DNA of 11,618 nt, taken from the NCBI GenBank assembly GCA_009926035.1, contig RFPQ01000014.1, positions 1-11,618 of the forward strand, given 5' to 3'. Below the pieces are notes generated by a model. That model was not told where the DNA came from. It ran no database searches and saw only the letters and a program-made list of their open reading frames with translations. This document shows, one piece after another, positions 1 through 7,026 of this stretch (position 1 is the stretch's first letter; every line of letters starts with the position of its first letter). This DNA comes from Betaproteobacteria bacterium. Lineage in GTDB: Bacteria > Pseudomonadota > Gammaproteobacteria > Burkholderiales > Methylophilaceae. Position numbers and translations under genes: made by a program.

Positions 1-725
1 GTAAAAATAATTAAAAATAAAAAATCACGGAAAGAATTAATACCGATATTAATTAAAGCTCTAATACCATGCAAAAAGCAGAAATAAAATGCAAACCAAT
101 AAAGCGGCTGCAAAAAGCTTGCAAGAATAAGTGTAATGAGAAACTCTAAAAAAAGAAAAAATTTATCTTTTCTTGCAATAACATTACTCAAATAAACAAG
201 AAATAAAAAAATACAGATAAAAAAAAGTGTAAATATTTTAAGTGCAAGAAATACATTCAGATTTATTTCAAAATTTACTAACAAATCAAAAATTGTTTTA
301 ACATCATTTTCATAAAAAATGACTGGCAATAATGTCATGGCAAAGCCCCACGACACCTTTATACTTCTGGAAACTTTTTTTAGGTATGTAAGATCGCTTT
401 CTCCGAAGTGGAATATAGACATTAGAAGTAAGATAACTAGTCCAAGGGCTGGACTTTGGAACCACAAAAGTAAGCCTAAGATAACGATGGACAAATAAAT
501 CAAAAAAGCTATCGCTTTTGTTTTGAGTTTTGAATAAGCATTCCATATAACAATAGAATCAGAAGCACCGTGCGAAACACCAAAAGACATGATAACTAAA
601 AAAATTGCTGCTAAAGATGAATTAATGTCAGAAAGTTTAAAAAAAGGATTTTGCTGATTAAAAAATATTAAAAAAAGACTTAAAATCAAATAAATAATTT
701 GATGTACTCTGATTTTATTTAACAT
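1..725 (-). CDS. blh: Brp/Blh-family beta-carotene 15,15'-dioxygenase, 3' end beyond the window
   Basis: I translated this frame by hand from the ATG at 725; it stays open for 241 codons to the left edge, so the C-terminus is missing. The protein is very hydrophobic, with repeated membrane segments. It carries the signatures of the Blh iron-dependent membrane oxygenase that cleaves beta-carotene into two retinals: HGASD (H52, D56), FHFGESD (H106) and a late FYFCFLHG segment (H219). The spacing of these histidines resembles that known for Blh. The start overlaps the end of crtY by 11 nt, so the two are probably translationally coupled. It is the last visible step of the operon and supplies the rhodopsin chromophore. 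Oddity: in the final motif the family usually has a second His four residues after the first; here the sequence is H-G-I-R-A, so that position (223) is Ala. Family assignment is fairly sure; activity is inferred. Confidence 0.85.
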   Translation of the reverse strand, partial: MLNKIRVHQIIYLILSLFLIFFNQQNPFFKLSDINSSLAAIFLVIMSFGVSHGASDSIVIWNAYSKLKTKAIAFLIYLSIVILGLLLWFQSPALGLVILLLMSIFHFGESDLTYLKKVSRSIKVSWGFAMTLLPVIFYENDVKTIFDLLVNFEINLNVFLALKIFTLFFICIFLFLVYLSNVIARKDKFFLFLEFLITLILASFLQPLYWFAFYFCFLHGIRALINIGINSFRDFLFLIIF

Positions 726-1836
726 ATAAATTTAGCAAGCCTCTGAGCATTATTATTTTCGGTAATTTTAAAACAATAGCTAAGTAATCAATAAGTCTTG
801 CCTGATCAGATAAGAACCTTATGACTGAAGCAATAGGTACTTTTGTAAAAAATATCTGGAATATCTTAGGTGCTTCTTTAGGATTTGATCTTAAAACTGA
901 AAGAAAAATTTTATCTAACCAATTTGTTAAGTAATTTTTTTTATGATTTATCAATTTATACGTAAATTGATTCTTTATATCTATTTGATTTGCCCACAAA
1001 GCTATTCGAGTAAAAGCATAACCAGAAGCAGGTCTAGAAGCTCCACCAAAATTACCAATTTTGAAGTATTGATTATCTGCTCTTTCTTCAAAATATGGCG
1101 ACATCGGCAAAACAGCCTTCTCTGTCCTTAATATTTCTTTAATATTAAAGTTTTTTAAGGTTTTTTTGTGGAGCGCATCTACTTCTTTGAAGTTAATCTC
1201 ATGAGAAAAAAAAGTGGTTTCTACTAATGCTCTAGTTTTTGAGAAGGGAAGAACATAAGTGAAAATTACATTTTTTTTAGATTCGAAAAAATCCATTAAT
1301 GTGGCAGTATTCTCATTAAATATTTTTTCATTTGAAATAATCTCAGAACCTATAAATACTTGCTTTAAAGACGGATACTTATCTTCAAATTTATTATTTG
1401 GCCTGCTATCAGCTACGTTTTTTAGTAATATTTTTTTCCTATCTAGATTAATTTCCCAGTTATCATTAATTTTTTTAATGTGCTTAATTAAACTTCCCCG
1501 CTCAACTTTAATTCCCTTTGTAACCACTCTTTTATAAAGTTCCTGCAGAACTAATTTTGATTCGTAACATGCATATCGATAATGGCCTAAATCAATAATA
1601 TAGGACTTACCTTTTACCTTAACTTCTATTTGAGACCATTCTTTTTTAATTCTAATATTTAATTTTTTTTTAATATCAAATAGGCCCGGCCCCGACCAAA
1701 AACTATAAGTTTTGTCATTTTTAAAAGCCTTCTCGAATAAAATAAAATTATTAATTTTTTTACTAAGGAGAGAATTTGCTAAGGTTAATCCAGATAAACC
1801 AGCGCCAATAATTCCGATATCAAATTTCTGTTTCAT
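715..1836 (-). CDS. crtY: Lycopene beta-cyclase (CrtY type)
   Basis: This flavoprotein would convert lycopene to beta-carotene by cyclising both ends, at the membrane. At 373 aa it is about the usual length for bacterial CrtY. Visible motifs are the N-terminal dinucleotide-binding GAGLSG (residues 11-16) followed by an acidic residue at E35, the DSRP motif at 143-146 (DxRP/DxRG type), the MDF stretch at 181-183, the LVETTFFS segment at 204-211 (matching the conserved acidic LVEeT region of cyclases) and GGASRPASGYAFTRI at about 264-278, which is diagnostic for CrtY. The ATG at 1836 lies 3 nt after the crtB stop and there is no clear Shine-Dalgarno site, consistent with coupled translation inside the operon. 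The end overlaps blh by 11 nt. No carotenoid-modifying gene accompanies it, so beta-carotene for retinal is the likely purpose. Confidence 0.9.
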   Translation of the reverse strand: MKQKFDIGIIGAGLSGLTLANSLLSKKINNFILFEKAFKNDKTYSFWSGPGLFDIKKKLNIRIKKEWSQIEVKVKGKSYIIDLGHYRYACYESKLVLQELYKRVVTKGIKVERGSLIKHIKKINDNWEINLDRKKILLKNVADSRPNNKFEDKYPSLKQVFIGSEIISNEKIFNENTATLMDFFESKKNVIFTYVLPFSKTRALVETTFFSHEINFKEVDALHKKTLKNFNIKEILRTEKAVLPMSPYFEERADNQYFKIGNFGGASRPASGYAFTRIALWANQIDIKNQFTYKLINHKKNYLTNWLDKIFLSVLRSNPKEAPKIFQIFFTKVPIASVIRFLSDQARLIDYLAIVLKLPKIIMLRGLLNLYVK

Positions 1837-1839
1837 ATT

Positions 1840-2730
1840 TTAAAAATGCGCGTCAGGCAGGTTACGTATAAATTTATGAAGATTCTCATTGTGAAGCTTC
1901 ATCTCTTCTTTCAACGAAGTTAAATATTTTGTAATAATACCTAATGTAATCAATAGTTTACAAAAGTTACTTACATAACACCTTTTTTCATTATGTACAT
2001 ATTGAGCATTCATTAACTGATATCCAATTCGCTGGTACAAGGCGGAGGCTAACTTCACAGCAAGTGATGCGCCTTTGGGTAAATGATCAATAGCTCTACT
2101 AGCACTATCGAAATAGATGTTCGCTAATTTAATAATTTTTTTCCGTGCTTTATCTATTTTTTTAGCAGTCTCTATATCTGGATTGGCGATTTCTTTAGCG
2201 CTATATTTTCCAATAAGACTTTCTGGCAGATAAACTCTGTTTCGCAAACTATCCTCATAAATATCTCTCGAAATATTGACTAATTGCATAGCAATTCCTA
2301 AATCAATTGCAAAATATCGCATTTTTTTGTCTTTAACGCCAAAAATATCACACACCATTAAACCAACAGTGCCAGCAACTTGATAGCAATAAATAATCAG
2401 AGATTTTTCTGATTTAAAAGTGGAAAATTTAATATCTGAAATCTGTCCGTTTAAGAAATTTTTAACAAGCTTTTGGTTGGGCCAGTTTTCTTTAGGAATA
2501 TCGCTCAGCAAATTAATTACAGGATGTGATTTACATGTCTTCCACGCTTCCATAAATATCAAAAGTCTTTTTTTTGCTATATCTGGAGTTTGAGCTTCAT
2601 CGACCATATCATCAATTTTTCGGCAGAAGCTGTAAATTGAATATATGGCTTGCATTTTCGACTTATCAAGGAAAAAAGAAGCCCAATAAAAAGTCTTACC
2701 ATGCTTGCGCATTAGTAAATTATTTTTCAT
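1840..2730 (-). CDS. crtB: Phytoene synthase
   Basis: The enzyme condenses two geranylgeranyl diphosphates to phytoene, the committed carotenoid step. Both Asp-rich Mg-diphosphate motifs are intact: DDMVDE (D40, D41, D44, E45) after the typical FCRKI helix, and RDIYED (D156, D160) followed by R-x-YLP. The trans-prenyltransferase Q-L-V-N-I-S-R-D context is also normal. I chose the ATG at 2730 (296 aa), which begins 1 nt after the crtI stop codon. The frame remains open to a TTG at 2751 inside crtI, but the seven extra residues (MISSFLN) are not needed and no ribosome binding site supports that start. It sits between crtI and crtY with almost no spacing, as expected for a single transcript. Assignment is secure. 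Confidence 0.92.
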   Translation of the reverse strand: MKNNLLMRKHGKTFYWASFFLDKSKMQAIYSIYSFCRKIDDMVDEAQTPDIAKKRLLIFMEAWKTCKSHPVINLLSDIPKENWPNQKLVKNFLNGQISDIKFSTFKSEKSLIIYCYQVAGTVGLMVCDIFGVKDKKMRYFAIDLGIAMQLVNISRDIYEDSLRNRVYLPESLIGKYSAKEIANPDIETAKKIDKARKKIIKLANIYFDSASRAIDHLPKGASLAVKLASALYQRIGYQLMNAQYVHNEKRCYVSNFCKLLITLGIITKYLTSLKEEMKLHNENLHKFIRNLPDAHF

Positions 2731-2731
2731 A

Positions 2732-4201
2732 TTAAGGAATGAGCTTATCAATAACTTTGGCAGAGTTCAAAACCCCAGGAACGCCAGCTCCAGGGTGAGT
2801 GCCTGCGCCCACATAAAAAAGATTCTGATACAAATCATCTTTATTGTGTGTCCTAAACCAAGCTGACTGTCTAAATAGAGGGGCTATTGAAAAACCCGAA
2901 CCGAAAGGTGTATTGTAATCTTGAAAAAAGTTTTCTGGAGTCATATAAAAAGAGTCACAAATAGTTTCACTGAGTTTTGGCATCATTGTTTGTTCCAATG
3001 CTTTTATAATTGACTTAATGAATGGTGGCGCCTCATCTTCCCAGTTTATATTCCCTTTCAAATTTGGAACTGGAACTAACGCATAAAAACTATCACAACC
3101 CATAGGTGCAAAATTAGAATCAGTAGCTGTTGGTCTATGAAGATAAATAGAAAAATCATCAGCTAATTTATGACGGTCAAAAATATCACTTAACAGCTCT
3201 TTATATCTTGGCCCCATCCATATCGTATGATGAGCAATATTTTCATACTTAACTTTTGTTCCAAAGAAAAGAACAAATAAACCCATTGAATGTTTTGCTG
3301 TTTTATTAATAAACTTGTTATGGAGTGAGATTTTCTTATTGTCTATTAAATGATTATTTGTATAAATAGGATCTGCATTTGTAATTAAATAGTCAGCTTT
3401 ATAAAAATCTCCTTTTGCATTAACAATACCATCAACTTTTTCATTTGAAGTAATAATCTTCTTAATTTCGCTATTTAAAAAAATATTAATACCTTTACGC
3501 TCCATAAGCATTTTTAATTGAGAGACTATTTCTCCAGTACCGCCCTTAGCAAAAAAAACTCCCCATTTTTTCTCTAACGCATGAATCAGTGCATATATTG
3601 AAGTTGTATTAAAAGGATTGCCTCCAACCAGCAAAGGCTGAATTGAAAATGCTTGTCTTAAATTTGGATGATTTAAATAAGCTGAAACAAACTGATAAAC
3701 GGATTGATAGCCTTTTAATTTAATAATATCGGGGGTATATCGAATCAAACTACTCAATTTATGAAAAGGTTGATCAGCAAGCTTAAGGTAGCCTAATTCA
3801 AAAATTTTCTCGGCATGCTTAAGCATTTTAAGGTACCCATTGACGTCTTTGGGCTCAAAAGCTTTGATTTGCTCTAATAGTTCATCTTGATTTGGGCCGT
3901 AATTAAAAAATGATCCATCATGAAATCTAAAGCGATACCAAGGATCTAAGGGTATAAAATTAATAAAATCATCAATTTCTTCGCCAAAAATTTCAAATAA
4001 CTCTCTGAACAAATATGGCGCGGTTATAACTGTAGGGCCCGCATCGTGAATAAACCCATTTTGATTAAATTGCCTTGCTCTTCCACCAATTTGATCTAGC
4101 TTTTCATATAAATCAACTTCATATCCCTTTGCGCACATTCTCAATGCAGCTGCAATGCCTCCAAAACCACTTCCAATAACAATGATTTTTTTAGTTTGCA
4201 T
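2732..4201 (-). CDS. crtI: Phytoene desaturase (CrtI type, lycopene-forming)
   Basis: This FAD-dependent desaturase converts phytoene to lycopene. The 489-aa length is typical. The N-terminus has the Rossmann FAD motif GSGFGG (residues 10-15) and the following E-K-x-x-x-x-G-G-R-A-R (33-43). The C-terminus has the bacterial CrtI signature GAGTHPGAGVPG (465-476) followed by an amphipathic NSAKVIDKL helix. The ATG at 4201 lies inside the end of crtE (11-nt overlap), and the stop is adjacent to the crtB start, so translation is probably coupled on both sides. Because crtY follows, lycopene is the expected product, but the number of desaturation steps cannot be read from sequence. Other members of this superfamily (carotene isomerases, diapophytoene desaturase) are less likely given the crtE/crtB/crtY context. 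Confidence 0.93.
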   Translation of the reverse strand: MQTKKIIVIGSGFGGIAAALRMCAKGYEVDLYEKLDQIGGRARQFNQNGFIHDAGPTVITAPYLFRELFEIFGEEIDDFINFIPLDPWYRFRFHDGSFFNYGPNQDELLEQIKAFEPKDVNGYLKMLKHAEKIFELGYLKLADQPFHKLSSLIRYTPDIIKLKGYQSVYQFVSAYLNHPNLRQAFSIQPLLVGGNPFNTTSIYALIHALEKKWGVFFAKGGTGEIVSQLKMLMERKGINIFLNSEIKKIITSNEKVDGIVNAKGDFYKADYLITNADPIYTNNHLIDNKKISLHNKFINKTAKHSMGLFVLFFGTKVKYENIAHHTIWMGPRYKELLSDIFDRHKLADDFSIYLHRPTATDSNFAPMGCDSFYALVPVPNLKGNINWEDEAPPFIKSIIKALEQTMMPKLSETICDSFYMTPENFFQDYNTPFGSGFSIAPLFRQSAWFRTHNKDDLYQNLFYVGAGTHPGAGVPGVLNSAKVIDKLIP

Positions 4202-5138
4202 GTGCGAATTGATGAGATCTTTTTTCTATTTCTTCACTTAAGGAAGAAATAATAGGTCTGATGGAGACTGGCATAAGATGTAAAGAATTTTTAATACCTT
4301 GTAGAATGTTTTCAATTTTAATAATTAAATCATCTGCAATACTTGAAGATAAAAGATATTGTTTTAAATCACCTTTATTCTTCTTAAGAAAATTTATTTC
4401 TTTTTCAGAGGACATTTCCTTAAGCAATACAATGAGTGCGTTAACTCTCTCAAATTTAATATCTGTTGGAATTTCGTTAGATTGATTGACCAAAATATTT
4501 TCTAAATCATTAACTATTTGATAAGCAAGTCCGATTTCATCTGTTAATTTTCTTAGGTTCATATAATAAGGCTCTTCTAGCTCTGCACATTTGAACATAC
4601 CCATGATAGGCAGACAAATAAGTGGTGAAGTTTTAGCAGTTGCAAGCTTTATATATTCTTCCCAACCTAAACTTAAAAAATTTGAATTGACGTCTCCCGA
4701 TTGACCAAACACAATTTCCTTAACAGTGCCTGATAGGAGATTAAGTAAAATATTCTGATGCCAACCTTGCTCAATTTCAGTGATTTTTCTAAACGACTCA
4801 GCAATCAAATAATCGCCAGTGCATATTGCAGCTGGTATTCCAAAATTCTTCCATACACTTACTTTACCTCTTCTTATTTCATCACTATCGCAAATATCAT
4901 CGTGAAGAAGAGATGCGCTATGAATTAACTCACAAACGACTGCCCAAATAATTGCTGTATGCTTTGAGACTCCTAACGCTTCACCGGTTGATAAAGCTAA
5001 GTGGGATCTGATTAACTTACCCTCTGATCTGCCATGCCAATTTAACCACTGAGATAAATTTTTCTCATCGACATCAAAAGACATTGCTAGATGTTTTTTA
5101 ACAATACTTAAAGAATCGCTTTCGTTTGAAAATATCAT
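4191..5138 (-). CDS. crtE: Polyprenyl diphosphate synthase, probable GGPP synthase (divergent)
   Basis: This trans-isoprenyl diphosphate synthase is expected to make geranylgeranyl diphosphate for CrtB. Seen in its 315 aa are an N-terminal G-K-L-I-R (40-44, isopentenyl-diphosphate-binding region), the first Asp-rich motif DDICD with trailing RRG (80-84, 89-91), K169-T170 (the conserved KT) and G-Q-S-G-D (145-149). The second Asp-rich motif, normally DDxxD after a Y/F-Q-I segment, reads NDLEN (210-214), and the following G-K/K-P loop seen in the family is not recognisable. It is therefore a divergent member and could have altered chain length or activity. The ATG at 5138 has no evident Shine-Dalgarno site. 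It lies 56 nt downstream of the split rhodopsin and overlaps crtI by 11 nt. Naming rests on context plus family. Confidence 0.8.
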   Translation of the reverse strand: MIFSNESDSLSIVKKHLAMSFDVDEKNLSQWLNWHGRSEGKLIRSHLALSTGEALGVSKHTAIIWAVVCELIHSASLLHDDICDSDEIRRGKVSVWKNFGIPAAICTGDYLIAESFRKITEIEQGWHQNILLNLLSGTVKEIVFGQSGDVNSNFLSLGWEEYIKLATAKTSPLICLPIMGMFKCAELEEPYYMNLRKLTDEIGLAYQIVNDLENILVNQSNEIPTDIKFERVNALIVLLKEMSSEKEINFLKKNKGDLKQYLLSSSIADDLIIKIENILQGIKNSLHLMPVSIRPIISSLSEEIEKRSHQFAHAN

Positions 5139-5194
5139 AAATTTATTTAAAAGAAAGCATACAGAAATTTAGCTTATTTTGATAAGAAGCTTAA

Positions 5195-5895
5195 CTACGC
5201 CCCAATTTCAGATTTTCTTTGCGCGATAATATATATCAAAATACCAAAAACAGATTTAGCAATAATATCTACTAAGGTATATCCCACCTGGATACTTACA
5301 AATGCAGAAAAACCTAATAAAGGAAGAATATAAACTAAAGGATAAAATGACCATGACAAAATAATAAGTAATCTGGTTTTCTTAAATAATGGCTGAACAA
5401 TCGAAGGCTGGATTTTAATTGACATACCTATTCCATAAATCATTTCGTAGAGTATGTATGAGAATGGAATCATAGCTAAAATCCACCAAATAATCTTCGC
5501 AAATCCAATAGTAAGTGTTTCTCCAGGATAGCCTAATAAGACCATTAGGACTGACGCAGCAACTAAAATAAATCCTTTTTTGTATGTCTCGGAATGAGGT
5601 AATCTTAAAATTAAAACAAACTCTAAAAGTAAAAGAGGAACTGTCAATAACCAATCAACATATCGATATGCATTATTAAATTGCAAACCACTTTCTATGC
5701 ATTATTAAAGCTTTCGAAGATCCTTAAGTAATGATACGTTGTGATTAAACAAACAAGGCTTGAGAGAGTTAATGCCGTTTTATAAGCAGGAGACACCTGC
5801 GATCTTTGCAATAGAAAAAAAATAGTTGATGCTCCAAAAGCAGCAATTGCAAATGAAATTGCGTTATAAACTAAATTAAACTCAACATTATTCAT
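5195..5895 (-). pseudogene. Xanthorhodopsin-like light-driven proton pump, split by a frameshift in the B-C loop
   Basis: Two frames together encode one type-1 rhodopsin. The first part (5695-5895, ATG start, 66 codons) has helices A and B ending in ITTYHYLRIFESFNNA and then TAG. The second (frame open through 5686, where a TTG lies, to 5195) begins with in-frame codons IESGLQFNNAYRYVDW and holds helices C-G. In the second part (numbered from the TTG) the pump residues are present: D11 (proton acceptor, RYVDW), E22 (donor, LLLLEF) and K144 (retinal Schiff base, IIAKSVFG). The residue eight after the acceptor is Leu, the green type. The GYPGE motif after helix D and the RIF...NAYRYVDWLLTVPLLL stretch resemble xanthorhodopsins/actinorhodopsins. 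The break is one missing base (mod 3), with no obvious slippery heptamer. It may be a recent mutation, a sequencing error or a truly two-piece protein: the TAG and TTG are only 8 nt apart. No strong Shine-Dalgarno site precedes 5895. Confidence 0.85.
5667..5709. repeat. 14-bp direct repeat spanning the rhodopsin break
   Basis: TATGCATTATTAAA occurs exactly at 5667-5680 and again at 5696-5709, 29 bp apart. On the coding strand each copy encodes F-N-N-A and is read in the same codon phase, although 29 is not a multiple of three; the frameshift lies between them. Collapsing the two copies by slippage or recombination (losing 29 bp) would give one open frame, RIFESFNNAYRYVDW. The copies could also be simple coding similarity of the FNNA/FNDA type of loop. 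Confidence 0.9.
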
Positions 5896-5962
5896 CGTAT
5901 TGGTATATCGATTTTATTACTTTAGACTTTTGTAATATTTAAATTTAAAGACATAAAATAAA

Positions 5963-5992
5963 AAAACTGTGCAGCTTATGCTGCACAGTTTT
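5963..5992 (-). terminator. Intrinsic terminator after proteorhodopsin
   Basis: There is a perfect 13-bp stem, 5963-5975 pairing with 5980-5992, with a TTAT loop (read on plus). The core arms are ACTGTGCAGC and GCTGCACAGT, the most G+C-rich hairpin in the window. On the minus strand it is followed by a run of seven T's, then A and more T's, starting 17 nt after the proteorhodopsin stop codon. It should separate the proteorhodopsin transcript from the second rhodopsin and carotenoid genes, unless partial read-through occurs. On the plus strand the T tract is weaker. Confidence 0.9.
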
Positions 5993-6008
5993 CTTAAACA
6001 TTACATAC

Positions 6009-6794
6009 TTATTTTGATTCTGAAACAGCTACAGACCAAATAATTACACCGAATGCAATTTTATTTAAAACATCAGCTAAGTTATAGATGATATTTAATG
6101 ATGCCATGCTGCTTGCAGGATCTGAACCAGTTAAATATCCGAAATAGTAACCTAACGGATAAATTGCCCATCCAAAAGTTACAATCAATCTCATGGTGTT
6201 AAAAGCCTTTTGAACAGTTGCAGGGGCTTTATTTGCACTGATTTTGCTTGCTTCACCAGCAAAGATTTCGTAAAGGATATAGAACCATCCGAGCATACCA
6301 ACAATAAATGATGTCATTACATCAGCATAACCAGCTTCGCCAACATAACCGCCAATAAGCATTACTAAAGTACCTAGTACAAGTCTCCAAAAAACACCTG
6401 TTGATACCTTAGTAATTGCAGATAGGATTAAGTAAAACTCAATCATTAATAATGGCACTGTAATAAGCCAATCAATATATCTATAAACTGTTGGTGTTGA
6501 TCCAGTTGCGACCCACACGTCACGCATATAGAAATAGTGAACAGCCGCTACCAATGTAACGAGTCCGGACACAGTGAGAGATGTTTTCCACTTACCTGCT
6601 ACGCGATCTCTTTCAAGAAAGAAGAAAGCAGTTGATGCAACTAAAGCCATTGAGATTAACCAAAAAGTAATACCAACAAAATCGCTAGATTGAAGCACTT
6701 GGCCTGAAGTTGCAAAAACTGATGTTGATAAACTTAATAAAGACAATCCTAATAAGCACTTATTTCTTAGGGATTTTAAAAAACCTTGAAACAT
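6009..6794 (-). CDS. Proteorhodopsin, green-absorbing light-driven proton pump
   Basis: This is a seven-helix retinal protein of 261 aa that pumps protons out of the cell on illumination. An N-terminal signal peptide (basic start, hydrophobic core at about 13-28, likely cleavage after VFA) is typical of proteorhodopsins. Key residues in order are H86 (partner of the counterion, VHYFYM), D108 (proton acceptor in YRYIDW), E119 (proton donor, LLMIEF) and K245 (Schiff-base lysine, DVLNKIAFG). The spectral-tuning residue eight positions after the acceptor is Leu (L116), predicting green absorption. The gene has its own strong ribosome binding site and a downstream terminator, so it is probably a monocistronic, highly expressed unit. 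Retinal would come from the crt-blh operon downstream. Function is confident from conserved residues; the exact wavelength is inferred. Confidence 0.97.
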   Translation of the reverse strand: MFQGFLKSLRNKCLLGLSLLSLSTSVFATSGQVLQSSDFVGITFWLISMALVASTAFFFLERDRVAGKWKTSLTVSGLVTLVAAVHYFYMRDVWVATGSTPTVYRYIDWLITVPLLMIEFYLILSAITKVSTGVFWRLVLGTLVMLIGGYVGEAGYADVMTSFIVGMLGWFYILYEIFAGEASKISANKAPATVQKAFNTMRLIVTFGWAIYPLGYYFGYLTGSDPASSMASLNIIYNLADVLNKIAFGVIIWSVAVSESK

Positions 6795-6799
6795 AAGAA

Positions 6800-6805
6800 C
6801 CTCCT
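6800..6805 (-). promoter_or_regulatory. Strong Shine-Dalgarno site of proteorhodopsin
   Basis: On the minus strand AGGAGG ends 5 nt before the ATG at 6794. It is the best ribosome binding site in the window; most neighbours lack one. This supports the chosen start and high translation of proteorhodopsin. Confidence 0.9.
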
Positions 6806-6817
6806 GTTGTTTGAAAA

Positions 6818-6838
6818 AAACTTTAACTTCTAAAGTTT
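6818..6838 (-). promoter_or_regulatory. Leader hairpin with T-run just upstream of the proteorhodopsin ribosome binding site
   Basis: On the minus strand an 8-bp perfect stem (arms AAACTTTA and TAAAGTTT, 5-nt loop GAAGT) is followed immediately by four further T's and then the AGGAGG site. It resembles a weak A/T-rich terminator or attenuator, but could be accidental in such AT-rich sequence. A second dyad, GATAATT/AATTATC at 6840-6870, lies directly upstream. I could not pick convincing -35/-10 hexamers for this gene. Confidence 0.4.
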
Positions 6839-6839
6839 A

Positions 6840-6870
6840 GATAATTAAAAATAGCATTAATAAAATTATC
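6840..6870. repeat. A/T-rich inverted repeat in the proteorhodopsin leader
   Basis: GATAATT at 6840-6846 is complementary to AATTATC at 6864-6870, with a 17-nt loop. Outside the arms the pairing continues imperfectly (TTTA against TAAA with a one-base bulge). Together with the hairpin at 6818-6838 it would fold the 5' leader. Confidence 0.4.
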
Positions 6871-6950
6871 TTAAAACAAAGTTTACTCCCTAATAATTAG
6901 CTTGTTATATTTTTTTTTATTCTGTTGATTTTATTGATAATTATGATTAA

Positions 6951-6967
6951 CCATAAAATATTTATGG
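6951..6967. repeat. Short dyad upstream of proteorhodopsin
   Basis: CCATAAA and TTTATGG flank a 3-nt centre, making a perfect 7-bp inverted repeat. It lies about 160 nt before the proteorhodopsin start and could be an operator. No regulator is identifiable from the sequence. Confidence 0.35.
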
Positions 6968-7026
6968 AAATAAATATGAATGTTTATAGTGTTGATTTTT
7001 AGGAAAAAAAGAGATAAAAGGTTTTA

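Noticed and set aside
310..546. 78-codon minus-strand ORF inside the left-edge gene
   Set aside because: It is in another frame of blh; the blh frame is open throughout and carries family motifs.
943..1537. Two plus-strand ORFs opposite crtY
   Set aside because: Shadows of the crtY frame; low-complexity products without recognisable motifs.
4261..4485. Plus-strand ORF opposite crtE
   Set aside because: Antisense shadow of crtE with no start signals.
5415..5654. 79-codon minus-strand ORF within the second rhodopsin
   Set aside because: Out of frame with the helix C-G coding frame, which holds all conserved residues.
5695..5710. Programmed -1 frameshift joining the rhodopsin halves
   Set aside because: No X-XXY-YYZ slippery heptamer is present in the upstream frame near the TAG, and no clear stimulatory hairpin was seen.
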